Of a DNA stretch of 64,000 bases, positions 18,143-26,441 are shown piece after piece. Position numbers and translations under genes: made by a program. The DNA comes from Renibacterium salmoninarum ATCC 33209. Lineage in GTDB: Bacteria > Actinomycetota > Actinomycetes > Actinomycetales > Micrococcaceae. The notes under the pieces are model-generated. The model ran no database searches and was not told the DNA's origin. It worked only from the letters and a program-made list of their open reading frames with translations. The stretch's first letter is position 1. Each line of letters begins with the position of its first letter. Location of the stretch: the NCBI RefSeq assembly GCF_000018885.1, contig NC_010168.1, positions 682,001 through 746,000 on the forward strand, given 5' to 3'.

Positions 18143-19657
18143 TTAGAACAGTCCCTTCGTTGCGTAGATGCTCACGAAGCCGTCTTTGGCCTGGATGGTG
18201 AGCTGATCCAGTTCGCCTTCCTGAAGTTCAGGCAAACGCTCGACGGCGGCCAAGAACCGGTCCAGCTCGGCCGGCTCGATGGCTTGGGCAGCCAGCGTGC
18301 GCAATTTATTGATGTAGTTTTCCCGAGCAAACGGCCGGGCTCCGAGCGGGTGCGCATCGGCGACGGCGATTTCGTCGATAATCTTGCTGCCGTCTGTCAG
18401 CTCGATCTCAACGCGACCGCCGAAGGCCTTTTCTGCTGGGTCCAAGGAGTGGTAGCGGCGTGTCCACTCGGCGTCTTCTGCCGTGGTGATCTTGTTCCAC
18501 AACTCAACGGTATCGGCACGCTGAGCGCGTTCTGGCGTGTAGGAATCGACGTGGTGCCAGGAGCCGTCCTGCAAGGCAACCGCGAAGATGTAGGGAATCG
18601 AGTGATCCAAGGTCTCGCGGGAGGCCGTGGGATCGTACTTTTGCGGATCGTTGGCGCCAGAGCCAATGACGTAGTGCGTGTGATGGCTCGTGTGCAGTAC
18701 CGTAGATTTGACGTTTGCCGGGTCGATTAACTCGGGGTGCTCGTTGTGGAGTTTGCGCGCCAGGTCGATCCAAGCTTGGGCTTGGTATTCGGCGGAGTGT
18801 TCCTTGGTGTAAGTGTCCAAAATGGCGCGCTTGGCCTCACCAGCTTCAGGCAACGGCACTTCGTAGGAAGCATCCGGTCCATCGAGTAGCCAGGCGATAA
18901 CGCCGTCTTCACCTTCGTAAATTGGCTCTGGGGAAGTTTGGCCGCGCAGCGTGCGGTCAACAGCTTCGATCGCCATCTTGCCAGCGAATGCTGGTGCGTA
19001 GGCTTTCCAGGTGGAGATCTGGCCTTTGCGGGACTGCCGGGTAGCCGTGGTGGTATGCAGCGCCTGGCCGACCGCTTGGAAAATTGTTTCTGCGTCGAGA
19101 CCGAGCAAAGCGCCAATGCCGGCAACTGCCGAGGGGCCGAGGTGCGCTACGTGATCGATTTTGTGCTTGTGCAAGCTGATCGCTTTGACTAGGTCTACCT
19201 GGATTTCGTAACCGGTGGCTATGCCGCGAATCAGGTCTTTGCCGCTCTTGCCAGTGTGCTGGGCCACGGCCAAGATCGGCGGAATGTTATCGCCAGGGTG
19301 CGAGTACTCCGCAGCCAGAAAAGTGTCGTGGTAATCGAGTTCGCGCACGGCCACACCATTGGCGAAGGTAGCCCATTCAGGGCTCGACTTCGCCGCGATG
19401 CCGAAGAGGCCAGCGCCATTACCGTTCTTGGATGGTTCATGGCTGAGCGCTTGGTCGCGGGCTGCCACGATGGGTGCGCGATTGAGCGAGGCGATGGCTA
19501 CCGAAGCATTGTCGATAATCCGGTTGATGATCATCTCGGTTACTTCGGCATTCACCTCAACCGGGTCCACGGCAACCTGGGCGATTTTGTGCGCGAGTTG
19601 ATCTTCGCGGGAAAGGTTTTCTTCACTCTTATAAACGCGGACGTGCTGATTTTTCAC
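18143..19657 (-). CDS. prpD: 2-methylcitrate dehydratase
   Basis: 504 residues of the MmgE/PrpD family, beginning [20 protein letters not shown]. It dehydrates 2-methylcitrate in the methylcitrate cycle. The frame stays open 40 codons further upstream (to 19777), but the GTG at 19657 is preferred. It has a GAGAGG about 7 bases before it, it overlaps the stop of the GntR gene as GTGA, and the length then matches PrpD. Family blocks include [17 protein letters not shown] and [19 protein letters not shown]. Confidence 0.9.
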   Translation of the reverse strand: MKNQHVRVYKSEENLSREDQLAHKIAQVAVDPVEVNAEVTEMIINRIIDNASVAIASLNRAPIVAARDQALSHEPSKNGNGAGLFGIAAKSSPEWATFANGVAVRELDYHDTFLAAEYSHPGDNIPPILAVAQHTGKSGKDLIRGIATGYEIQVDLVKAISLHKHKIDHVAHLGPSAVAGIGALLGLDAETIFQAVGQALHTTTATRQSRKGQISTWKAYAPAFAGKMAIEAVDRTLRGQTSPEPIYEGEDGVIAWLLDGPDASYEVPLPEAGEAKRAILDTYTKEHSAEYQAQAWIDLARKLHNEHPELIDPANVKSTVLHTSHHTHYVIGSGANDPQKYDPTASRETLDHSIPYIFAVALQDGSWHHVDSYTPERAQRADTVELWNKITTAEDAEWTRRYHSLDPAEKAFGGRVEIELTDGSKIIDEIAVADAHPLGARPFARENYINKLRTLAAQAIEPAELDRFLAAVERLPELQEGELDQLTIQAKDGFVSIYATKGLF

Positions 19658-20310
19658 TGGGATGTGCCTCTCGAATTGTTCGGCTTGCTCTGGAGAATAT
19701 GTTGAAGGGAATTGTTCAGATGGACGGTGGTTGCGGCTGCGGCTAAACCAGGATTCCGTAGCGAAATGGCGGCACAAATTGCCGCGTGCTCGGCCGCGGT
19801 GGCTTGTAACCGCTCCGGGTGTTCTTGTGCCATTCGCCGCGCCCGAGCTAAGAGTGGGCGTAGGTTTTTCAAGGCGTTGACCAGAAATGGATTACCGCAG
19901 TGTGTGTCGAGAGCGGTGTCCAAATCGGCGGAAAGTTGATAATAGTCGTCGGTGAAGCCGCTCTGAGCTAGGCCGCTTCTCGCTGCATCGAAACGTTGGC
20001 GTAGCACCTTGAAGGAATCATCGTCGGTACGTTCGGCGGCCAGACTTGCCGCTTTAGTTTCCAATGTTTCACGGAGTTCATATAGCTCACGAACCGTTGC
20101 CAGTGAGACGTCGGTGACGACGACGCCGCGGCCGCCTTTCGCCGTCGTCAATCCTTCTGCGGTGAGGCGGGACAATGCTTCGCGGATCGGGGTCCGGCTG
20201 ACGCCAAGGCGCTCGGAAAGCTCGACTTCGGCCAGAACTGTGCCCGGTGTGAGTCGCCATTGCACAATGTCGCTGTGCAACGTCTGGTAAGCTTTCTCGC
20301 TGGCGCGCAT
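19654..20310 (-). CDS. GntR/FadR-family regulator of the prp operon
   Basis: 218 residues from ATG 20310 ([15 protein letters not shown]); a longer frame to 20379 is open but runs through the operator. The N-terminal winged helix contains [19 protein letters not shown], the FadR-type recognition region. The C-terminal FCD-type helical domain is visible as [17 protein letters not shown]. It is the first gene of the prp operon, coupled to prpD by GTGA. Two GTGTATACAT boxes sit at its promoter, so autoregulation by a propionate-pathway intermediate is inferred. Confidence 0.88.
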   Translation of the reverse strand: MRASEKAYQTLHSDIVQWRLTPGTVLAEVELSERLGVSRTPIREALSRLTAEGLTTAKGGRGVVVTDVSLATVRELYELRETLETKAASLAAERTDDDSFKVLRQRFDAARSGLAQSGFTDDYYQLSADLDTALDTHCGNPFLVNALKNLRPLLARARRMAQEHPERLQATAAEHAAICAAISLRNPGLAAAATTVHLNNSLQHILQSKPNNSRGTSQ

Positions 20311-20317
20311 AGCTACA

Positions 20318-20379
20318 GTGTATACATAAATTCGTAATATCGGCAGATACTGGCAGCTTTGACTATCTTGTGTATACAT
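20318..20379. promoter_or_regulatory. two GTGTATACAT boxes upstream of the GntR-prp operon
   Basis: The decamer GTGTATACAT occurs at 20318-20327 and 20370-20379. Starts are 52 bp apart, about five helical turns. Each contains the palindrome GTATAC. TNTATACANA-like sites are common for FCD-type GntR repressors. The proximal box is 8 bases before the ATG. Operator function is inferred from position and symmetry. Confidence 0.6.
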
Positions 20380-20413
20380 TCTGCCAAAAACGCGCTTGGC
20401 GGCGTTGCGCGTG

Positions 20414-20486
20414 TTTTGTCCCCGCCTAGGGCGCTACTCGGGGATATAAACACTTTTGTCCCCGCCAGCAGCTCTGCGCGGGGACA
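20414..20486. repeat. repeated TTTTGTCCCCGCC hairpin block
   Basis: TTTTGTCCCCGCC occurs at 20414-20426 and 20454-20466. The second copy pairs with GCGGGGACA (20478-20486) to give a 9-bp stem. The first pairs more weakly with TCGGGGAT (20438-20445). The block lies between the end of ridA and the GntR promoter, both read leftward, so it may terminate the ridA operon or bind a regulator. Confidence 0.4.
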
Positions 20487-20506
20487 TAAGTTGAGAAGAA
20501 CCATGG

Positions 20507-20911
20507 CTATGCCAGGACTGCTAGCGCGTCAATTTCAACCAACATGACCTCGTGCGGCAATTCCACGAACACCGTGGTTCGGCTGGGTAGTGCTCCAGAG
20601 GGGACGTTTTCGCTGATGAATTCGCCGTAAACCTCGTTCATCGCGGCAAAATCATCTCGAGTGGTCAGATAAACCCGGAACATTAACACGTCCTCAACAG
20701 ATGCGCCGCCGGCTTCGAGGATCGCTTTGACGTTCTCGAGCGTCCGGCGGGTTTGAGTTCGGACGTCGCCAGCGCCAATGTACTGATTGGTGACTGGATC
20801 CATGGGTCCCTGGCCGGAGACCTGAAACATGCCGCCTTTTATTAGCCCTTGTGAAAAAACATGCGCTGGCGCGGGTGCGTTGTCTGTTCGGACTACGGTC
20901 TTGGTGCTCAT
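20507..20911 (-). CDS. ridA: RidA-family enamine/imine deaminase
   Basis: 134 residues, the full length of the YjgF/YER057c/RidA family. Family marks are QVSGQGPMDPVT, VRTQTRRTLENVKAILEAGGAS and the conserved Arg in LPSRTTVFVELP. RidA proteins hydrolyse reactive enamine/imine intermediates released by PLP dehydratases. It is the third gene of the kinase-IclR-ridA operon (ATG overlaps the IclR stop as ATGA), opposite a PLP amino-acid dehydratase, which gives it an obvious partner. Confidence 0.88.
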   Translation of the reverse strand: MSTKTVVRTDNAPAPAHVFSQGLIKGGMFQVSGQGPMDPVTNQYIGAGDVRTQTRRTLENVKAILEAGGASVEDVLMFRVYLTTRDDFAAMNEVYGEFISENVPSGALPSRTTVFVELPHEVMLVEIDALAVLA

Positions 20912-21665
20912 GGAGCAGTTCCTTTCGGTAGGTAGCCGAGTTCGCGGGAAATCGCTTCGGCAGTGGTAGCCAAACCCGGGAGTAGGTCAAGTAACCCGGC
21001 GGCGTCGAGGAGCATTGTTGGCACCGAGGTAGAAGCGGCAGCAACGACGGCGCCGCTCGCATCTCGAATTGGAACCGCGATGCGGTGCACCAGCGGTTCA
21101 TGCTCGCAATTATCCTGGGCCCAACCTTGTTGCCGCACGGTGCTCAGTTCGGCCAACAGAGCCCGTGGGCTCATGATCGTGTTCTCGGTGGCTTTGACAT
21201 AGTCGATGCTGGTGGCAATCGCTTCGCGGCGCTCGGTGGGCAGGTCGGCCAGTAATACCTTGGCGACGGCGGCCGAGTGCAGGGACGCGGTAAGCCCGAT
21301 TCGTGAGTACATTCGAACCGGGTGTCTCGACTCAAACTTGTCAATGTAGACCACGTCTCGGCCTTCGAACGCGGCCAAATGCACTGTGTGCCCAGTGATT
21401 TCGTTGAGCGCGGCGAGGTGCGGCCGGGAAAAGCGCGCACGTCGCGTTCTTCAAGTGCCCGGGAGGAGAGCTCGAACAACTTAGCGCCCAGTCGGTAACG
21501 CTGCTGACCATCTCGAAAAACAAAGCGTTGAGCTTCTAAATCGTGGAGCAACCGCATAATGGTGGTTTTGTGCACCGCGGCTCGGGAAGCGAGCTCGTCC
21601 AAGGTGGCGGGCTGGCCGGCCAGTTGCGCCAGCAAATCTAGTCCGCGTTGCAGGCTTTGACTCAT
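20908..21665 (-). pseudogene. IclR-family regulator, frameshifted
   Basis: The first frame (21665 down to about 21430) encodes the winged-helix part: MSQSLQRGLDLLAQLAGQPA, ELASRAAVHKTTIMRLLHDLE and FELSSRALEERDVRAF. The ligand-binding domain continues in the next frame as RPHLAALNEITGHTVHLAAF and onward to 20908. A one-base change near 21425-21435 (CTTTTCCCGGCCG) separates the two halves. Together they would make a normal ~250-residue IclR protein. It overlaps the kinase stop and ridA start by four bases each. As written it lacks effector binding and is probably inactive. Confidence 0.82.
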
Positions 21666-22702
21666 TGCTGCCCCGACTTAACTAGCCGCTCTGCCACGGG
21701 GGAGGTGATACCGTCTGGATGCACCAAGGTGGCGGTCCAGTCCTCTTCGCTTTCGCTGCAGGCAAGTAAGGCAGATAGTAGCGGTTCGCTCGGTAACGGG
21801 CCGCGGTCACCTGGCACGGTGAGCGTGCAGGCTGCCGCGAGGTGCCCGCGGCGTAGTCGGCTGCGCTCGTCAAGGCCGTTCATCAGGCCGCTCAAATATC
21901 CGGCCGCAGACGAATCGCCAGCTCCAACCAGTTCCAGTAGCTCTACTCTGAGTGCGGAAACTTCGTATCGGGTGCTGCCGTCGGCGGTTCGATGTAGCGA
22001 AACTGCGGATTCCGCACCCTTTTTGATGACTAAAGTTCTGGGCTTTGGTAGCAGCTGACGAAGTTCAGATTCGAGGCCCGTGCCGAAGGCGAGCTGAGCT
22101 TCGTCTTCGCCAAGCAGCACGACGTCGGCCAGGTTGGCGAGATCGCGCAGCACACTGGGGTCCTGGTCTCGCCAAAGTTGCGCATGCCAATTCAGATCGA
22201 AACTGACGATTCGACCGTTGCGCGGCGCACTGAGCAAGCTTGCACAGAGTTCGCGGCAACTGCTCGACAAAGCGGGCGTAATGCCGCTGAGATGAATCAA
22301 GTCTGCACCTGCGAGCAGTTCTGCAACCGCAGGTTCCGCTAGTAGCTCAGCAGACATCGCTGCTGCTGCTGAGCCGCGGCGGTGATAAAGCACTGGTGTG
22401 GCATGCGGCCCGGCAGCTTCGCCTTTGAAATACAGGCCGGTGGGGCGGTGCGGATCAATCTGCACGGACGCAATATTGACCTGATGGTCGGCTAGTGTGT
22501 CCAGGATTTTGTGACCAAAGCCGTCGTCGCCCACTCGGCTGACCCAGGCGGTCTCCATGCCGAGCGCAGCCAGTCCCATCGCAACGTTCGATTCGGCACC
22601 GCCCACGCCGCAACGGAAATTGTTGGCTGTTTTCACTGGAATGGCCGGATCCGGGCTCAGAACTGCCATAGTTTCGCCCAGGCAAACGGCTGCTCGCATC
22701 AA
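21662..22702 (-). CDS. PfkB-family sugar kinase, probably 2-keto-3-deoxygluconate kinase
   Basis: 346 residues. The N-terminal pfkB signature is in FRCGVGGAESNVAMGLAALG. The C-terminal ATP/catalytic motif LVGAGDSSAAGYLSGLMNG carries the base Asp. The start MMRAAVCLGETMAVLSPDP is typical of KDG kinases (GETMAxxxP). It would phosphorylate KDG to KDPG, which suits the KDPG aldolase in the divergent operon. It is first in the operon with the IclR gene and ridA. Another ketosugar-acid kinase specificity is possible. Confidence 0.82.
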   Translation of the reverse strand: MMRAAVCLGETMAVLSPDPAIPVKTANNFRCGVGGAESNVAMGLAALGMETAWVSRVGDDGFGHKILDTLADHQVNIASVQIDPHRPTGLYFKGEAAGPHATPVLYHRRGSAAAAMSAELLAEPAVAELLAGADLIHLSGITPALSSSCRELCASLLSAPRNGRIVSFDLNWHAQLWRDQDPSVLRDLANLADVVLLGEDEAQLAFGTGLESELRQLLPKPRTLVIKKGAESAVSLHRTADGSTRYEVSALRVELLELVGAGDSSAAGYLSGLMNGLDERSRLRRGHLAAACTLTVPGDRGPLPSEPLLSALLACSESEEDWTATLVHPDGITSPVAERLVKSGQQ

Positions 22703-22760
22703 CGATTCCTCCAGGTCTGGTCATCTTCGGTACCGCAATCGGCGCAGCCTTGACGGCCAA

Positions 22761-22805
22761 TGTGAGCCATGTCTCACACTTTTTTGCAACAAGCCTTGCA
22801 AAAAA
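22761..22805. promoter_or_regulatory. divergent operator candidates
   Basis: Two inverted repeats stand between the diverging operons: TGTGAG-N6-CTCACA (22761-22778) and TTTTTTGCAA-CAAGCC-TTGCAAAAAA (22780-22805), the latter perfect over 10 bp. They are centred between the kinase start (22702) and the dehydratase start (22827). They are candidate binding sites for the adjacent IclR protein and would control both operons. Confidence 0.55.
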
Positions 22806-22826
22806 CGCAATTCCTTGAGGAACGTG

Positions 22827-24098
22827 ATGAATTTTCCAGCCAATGATGCCATTGAGCGTCTGAGCGAACGGGTTCTGGAATGGCGTTTTAAGGCCAGCCC
22901 AGTAGCTGCCGAGGGCCAGCAGATTCGGCAGTTTCTCGCGCGCAGTCCCAGGTTGGCTGAATTTTCCACGCCGTTGCTGACCCTGGACGGAGCTGCGTTG
23001 GACGCCAATTTAGAACGGATGGCGCAATGGTGCCAAGAGCACAGCGTTGCATTGGCTCCGCATGGAAAAACCACGATGGCACCACAATTGTGGAAGCGAC
23101 AGCTTGACCGCGGCGCTTGGGGAATGTCGTTAGCCAACCTTGCTCAGCTGCGCGTAGCGAAAGAATTCGGCTTCCGTCAGCTGATGTTGGCTAACGTGCT
23201 CGCCGATCCGGAAGCGATTCGCTGGGTTGCCAACGAGGTGTCCGACGGCACTCGAATTCTCTCGTGGGTTGACAGTATTCAGACCGTGCGTCGAATTGAC
23301 TCGGTACTTTCTGGGACTGAGACCCTCCTTGAGGTTTTGGTAGAACTGGGTGCGCCCGGTGGCCGGACAGGTGCGCGCGGAATCGAATCAACATTCGAGA
23401 TGGCGCAAGCCGTGCAGAATTCGCGCCATCTCAGGCTTGTTGGTGTGGCCGGATATGAAGGCTCACTTGCGCATGATGCCTCTGCGTCAGGGCTTAGGGT
23501 AGTCCGCGCGTATCTAGCGGATCTGAAAATTTTGCACGAGCGTCTGCTCGCAGCGAAGCTTTACGCGCCGGATACCCGAGTGATCCTCAGCGCTGGCGGT
23601 AGCGCCTATTTTGATTTGGTAGTCGAGGTTTTAGGCAACAAGCAGCTTGCCGAAGTCGAGCTGATTTTGCGCAGTGGCGCCTACTTAGTGCACGACGACG
23701 GCTTTTATCGTGCGATTTCACCGTTCTCGCGTGCCGCCGATGGTCAGGCGTTGCTTGCCGGCATGCACGGCTGGGCGCGGGTAGCTTCACAACCCGAGCC
23801 GAGGCTGGCGATTCTTGACGCCGGAAAACGCGACTTACCGTTTGACGAAGGACTTCCGCAACCGCTGGGTATTGCGGAGGAGCTAGGCCAGGAGGTTCGC
23901 CCACTTGTGGCCGCTTCGATCAGTGCGGTGAACGATCAACACAGTTATTTGCGCTACAACCCGGAACTTGCCGAGATTCGTATTGGTCAAGTGATCAAAC
24001 TTGGCCTCTCGCACCCCTGCACAGCCTTTGATAAATGGACGCTTATCCCGGTACTTGACGAAGGCATTGTCGTTGACCTTGTGCACACCTTTTTCTAG
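22827..24098 (+). CDS. Zn/PLP D-amino-acid dehydratase (DSD1/D-threonine aldolase-like)
   Basis: 423 residues from ATG 22827 (TTGAGGA 7-11 bases upstream; GTG 22824 is also possible). Fold-type III PLP enzyme with the PLP lysine in ALAPHGKTTMAPQ (about residue 77). The barrel is followed by a C-terminal beta domain with DQHSYLRYNP and SHPC. The His-x-Cys pair in SHPCTAFD matches the zinc ligands of eukaryotic D-serine dehydratases and is absent from alanine racemases, so elimination of ammonia from a D-amino acid is favoured. With neighbouring KDG kinase and KDPG aldolase, D-glucosaminate is a likely substrate (product KDG). It would be annotated elsewhere as 'amino acid deaminase'. Confidence 0.82.
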   Translation: MNFPANDAIERLSERVLEWRFKASPVAAEGQQIRQFLARSPRLAEFSTPLLTLDGAALDANLERMAQWCQEHSVALAPHGKTTMAPQLWKRQLDRGAWGMSLANLAQLRVAKEFGFRQLMLANVLADPEAIRWVANEVSDGTRILSWVDSIQTVRRIDSVLSGTETLLEVLVELGAPGGRTGARGIESTFEMAQAVQNSRHLRLVGVAGYEGSLAHDASASGLRVVRAYLADLKILHERLLAAKLYAPDTRVILSAGGSAYFDLVVEVLGNKQLAEVELILRSGAYLVHDDGFYRAISPFSRAADGQALLAGMHGWARVASQPEPRLAILDAGKRDLPFDEGLPQPLGIAEELGQEVRPLVAASISAVNDQHSYLRYNPELAEIRIGQVIKLGLSHPCTAFDKWTLIPVLDEGIVVDLVHTFF

Positions 24099-24108
24099 GA
24101 GCGTCCCG

Positions 24109-25748
24109 TTGACTGAAAGCTCAATCCCTAGCCCAGAACGCCTGCTTTTCCAAGGCGTTTCAGTTATTGACGGCACTGGAGCGCCGCGCAGGACCGCAGA
24201 CGTTTTGATTGAAGACGGCGTGATCCGGCAGATTGCCCAACCCGGCAGTTTGCGCGGTGCAACGGTGATCAAAGCTGACGGGCTGGCCCTCGCCCCGGGA
24301 TTCATCGACATGCACGCCCATTCTGATTTGCACCTGCTGACCGAACCCGGGCACTACGCCAAGCTCAGCCAAGGGGTGACCACAGAGCTTTTGGGCCAAG
24401 ACGGGCTTTCCTACGCACCAGTGGACGATGCCAGCCTGGCTGGCATTCGGCAAAAAATTGCTGGTTGGAACGGTAATCCGGCGAGCTTTGACTTCAGCTG
24501 GCGAAGCGTGGGCGAATACTTGGATCGGCTGGACGAGGCCCAAATTGCCACCAATGCTGCCTACCTAGTCCCGCAGGGCAGTGTGCGAGCCATGGTGCTG
24601 GGCTTTGCTGAGGCCAAACCCAATGTGGAACAACTCGAACAAATGTGTGAGCTTGTCCGAGAAGGAATGCGGCAAGGTGCACTAGGAATGTCGTCAGGGC
24701 TGACCTATACCCCGGGATGTATGCGGGTAAACAGGAACTGGCTGCGCTTTGCCGGGTTGTGGCGGAACTAGGCGGCTTTTACGCTCCACATCATCGCTCC
24801 TACGGCAAGGGCGCTTTGGAAGCATATGGTGAAATGATCGGTCTCAGCCAGCAAACTGGCTGTGCCTTGCACTTGGCACACGCGACGATGAATTTTCCCG
24901 AAAATATAGGCCGGGCTGCCGAGCTACTGGCGCTTATCGATGCTGCGCTCAACGAAGGCGTCGATGTGACCCTGGACAGCTATCCGTATCTGCCCGGCGC
25001 CACAACGCTTTCGGCAATTCTGCCCAGTTGGGCAACCTCTGGCGGTACTGCAGAAACGCTCCAACGACTCATCGATCCGGTCAGTAGCGCCCAGATCAGG
25101 GAAGCGGTCGAAATCTACGGCTCGGATGGTTGCCATGGTGTGGTCACAGATTGGCAAAGCATCGAAATCAGTGGGGTAGAAAATCCGGAGTTACGCCAGT
25201 ACGCAGGTAGCAGCATCGCGCAAATAGCGCACGAGCGCGAAGTAGACGCTTTTGAGGTTTTCGTGGACATCTTGCAACGCGATCAATTGGCCACTGGCAT
25301 CTTGCAACATGTGGGCGATGAAGCCAACGTTCGTAGCATCATGCAACACCGGGCGCATACCGGTGGCAGCGACGGGATTCTCAACGGCAACAAACCACGC
25401 CCGCGCGCTTGGGGAACCTTCCCGCGGTATTTTGGTCATTACAGCCGGGACCTGGGCATCATGAATCTAGAAGAAACTGTGCACCATCTCAGCGGTCGGC
25501 CCGCAAGGCGGCTCAGGCTGGATCGACGAGGCCTAGTCAAAGAAGGCTATGCGGCCGATCTAGTGCTTTTTGATTCGGCGGCGATTGCCGATCGGGCGAC
25601 GTTTGCTCAACCCCGGCAGCCCGCGGTCGGAATCCACGCCGTGTACGTCAACGGCCGTGCCGCGATCTCAGCAGGAAGCCCTACCGGAATCAGGGCTGGC
25701 CGGACGCTGCGCAGACAAGGAGACGGCCGCACTGCGGCAACGTCGTGA
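24109..25748 (+). pseudogene. N-acyl-D-amino-acid deacylase, frameshifted
   Basis: Starts at TTG 24109 (AGGAG 24097-24101). The N-terminal composite domain contains VSVIDGTGAPRRTADVLIEDG. The metal site APGFIDMHAHSDLHLL and GVTTELLGQDGLS are typical of D-aminoacylases. The frame breaks at about 24713-24718 (CCCCGGGATGT): one base is missing between GLTYTPG and MYAGKQELAALCRVV. It then continues normally (FYAPHHRSYG, LDSYPYLPG, MQHRAHTGGSDGILNG) to 25748. The intact enzyme would be about 545 residues and release acetate from N-acetyl-D-amino acids. As written, the metal site is cut off from the C-terminal half. Confidence 0.85.
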
Positions 25749-25799
25749 AATCAACTGCCAGCCAGTTAAGCCAGCCAAGCCAGGTCATAAGGAGAAATC

Positions 25800-26441
25800 A
25801 TGTCCGTAGAAAACTTCCTAGAAGTTTTGGCCCAGGACCGCACCGTTGCGGTGGTCCGGGCCGCTGCCGTGCCCGATCCAGCGGCATTATGCCAGGCTCT
25901 GGTCAACGGCGGTATCCGCAGCGTTGAGCTGACTTTCACCATTCCCGGTGTGTTGGATTTGATCAAGGAAGCAGTGAACACCGCGGCTCAGCACGGTGCA
26001 ACAGTTGGTGTTGGCACGGTACTTACTGGTGAGCAGGCCCGAGCCGCTATCGATGCCGGAGCACAATTTTTGGTCACCCCTGGCCTACGCCGGGACGTTG
26101 CCCGCGTCGCCAGCAACGCCGGGATTCCGTTTGCCTTAGGAGTCCTGACCCCTAGCGAAGTAGCTGAGGCCTTGGACTTAGGTTCAACGGCGATCAAGAT
26201 CTTCCCTGCCCGGCAATGGGGCCCCGGGTACCTCAAAGACCTGCTAGGACCCTTCCCCGGCATCAAGCTGCTGCCCTCTGGTGGCATCGACGCGAGCAAT
26301 GCGGCCGACTATTTGCGGGCAGGTGCACTCGCGGTGGGCTGTGGCACCTCGGTCGTGCCGCCATCGGCTATTGAAGCTGGAGACTGGGCCCACATCGGCA
26401 GCCTTGCGCAGAACTTCGTCGCCAGCTTGGGAGCACGGTAG
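25800..26441 (+). CDS. eda: KDPG/KHG aldolase
   Basis: 213 residues from an ATG with AAGGAG about 7 bases upstream. Class I aldolase of the Entner-Doudoroff type, with the catalytic Glu in SVELTFTIPG (about residue 42) and the Schiff-base Lys in TAIKIFPARQWGPGYL (about residue 131). GVGTVLTGEQA and LLPSGGIDASN are phosphate/substrate loops. It cleaves KDPG to pyruvate and glyceraldehyde-3-phosphate. It overlaps the GntP gene start by one base. Confidence 0.9.
   Translation: MSVENFLEVLAQDRTVAVVRAAAVPDPAALCQALVNGGIRSVELTFTIPGVLDLIKEAVNTAAQHGATVGVGTVLTGEQARAAIDAGAQFLVTPGLRRDVARVASNAGIPFALGVLTPSEVAEALDLGSTAIKIFPARQWGPGYLKDLLGPFPGIKLLPSGGIDASNAADYLRAGALAVGCGTSVVPPSAIEAGDWAHIGSLAQNFVASLGAR

Noticed and set aside
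18143..19777. Longer PrpD start at 19777
   Set aside because: The extra 40 residues lie inside the GntR gene and show no family similarity; the GTG at 19657 has a Shine-Dalgarno and the GTGA overlap.
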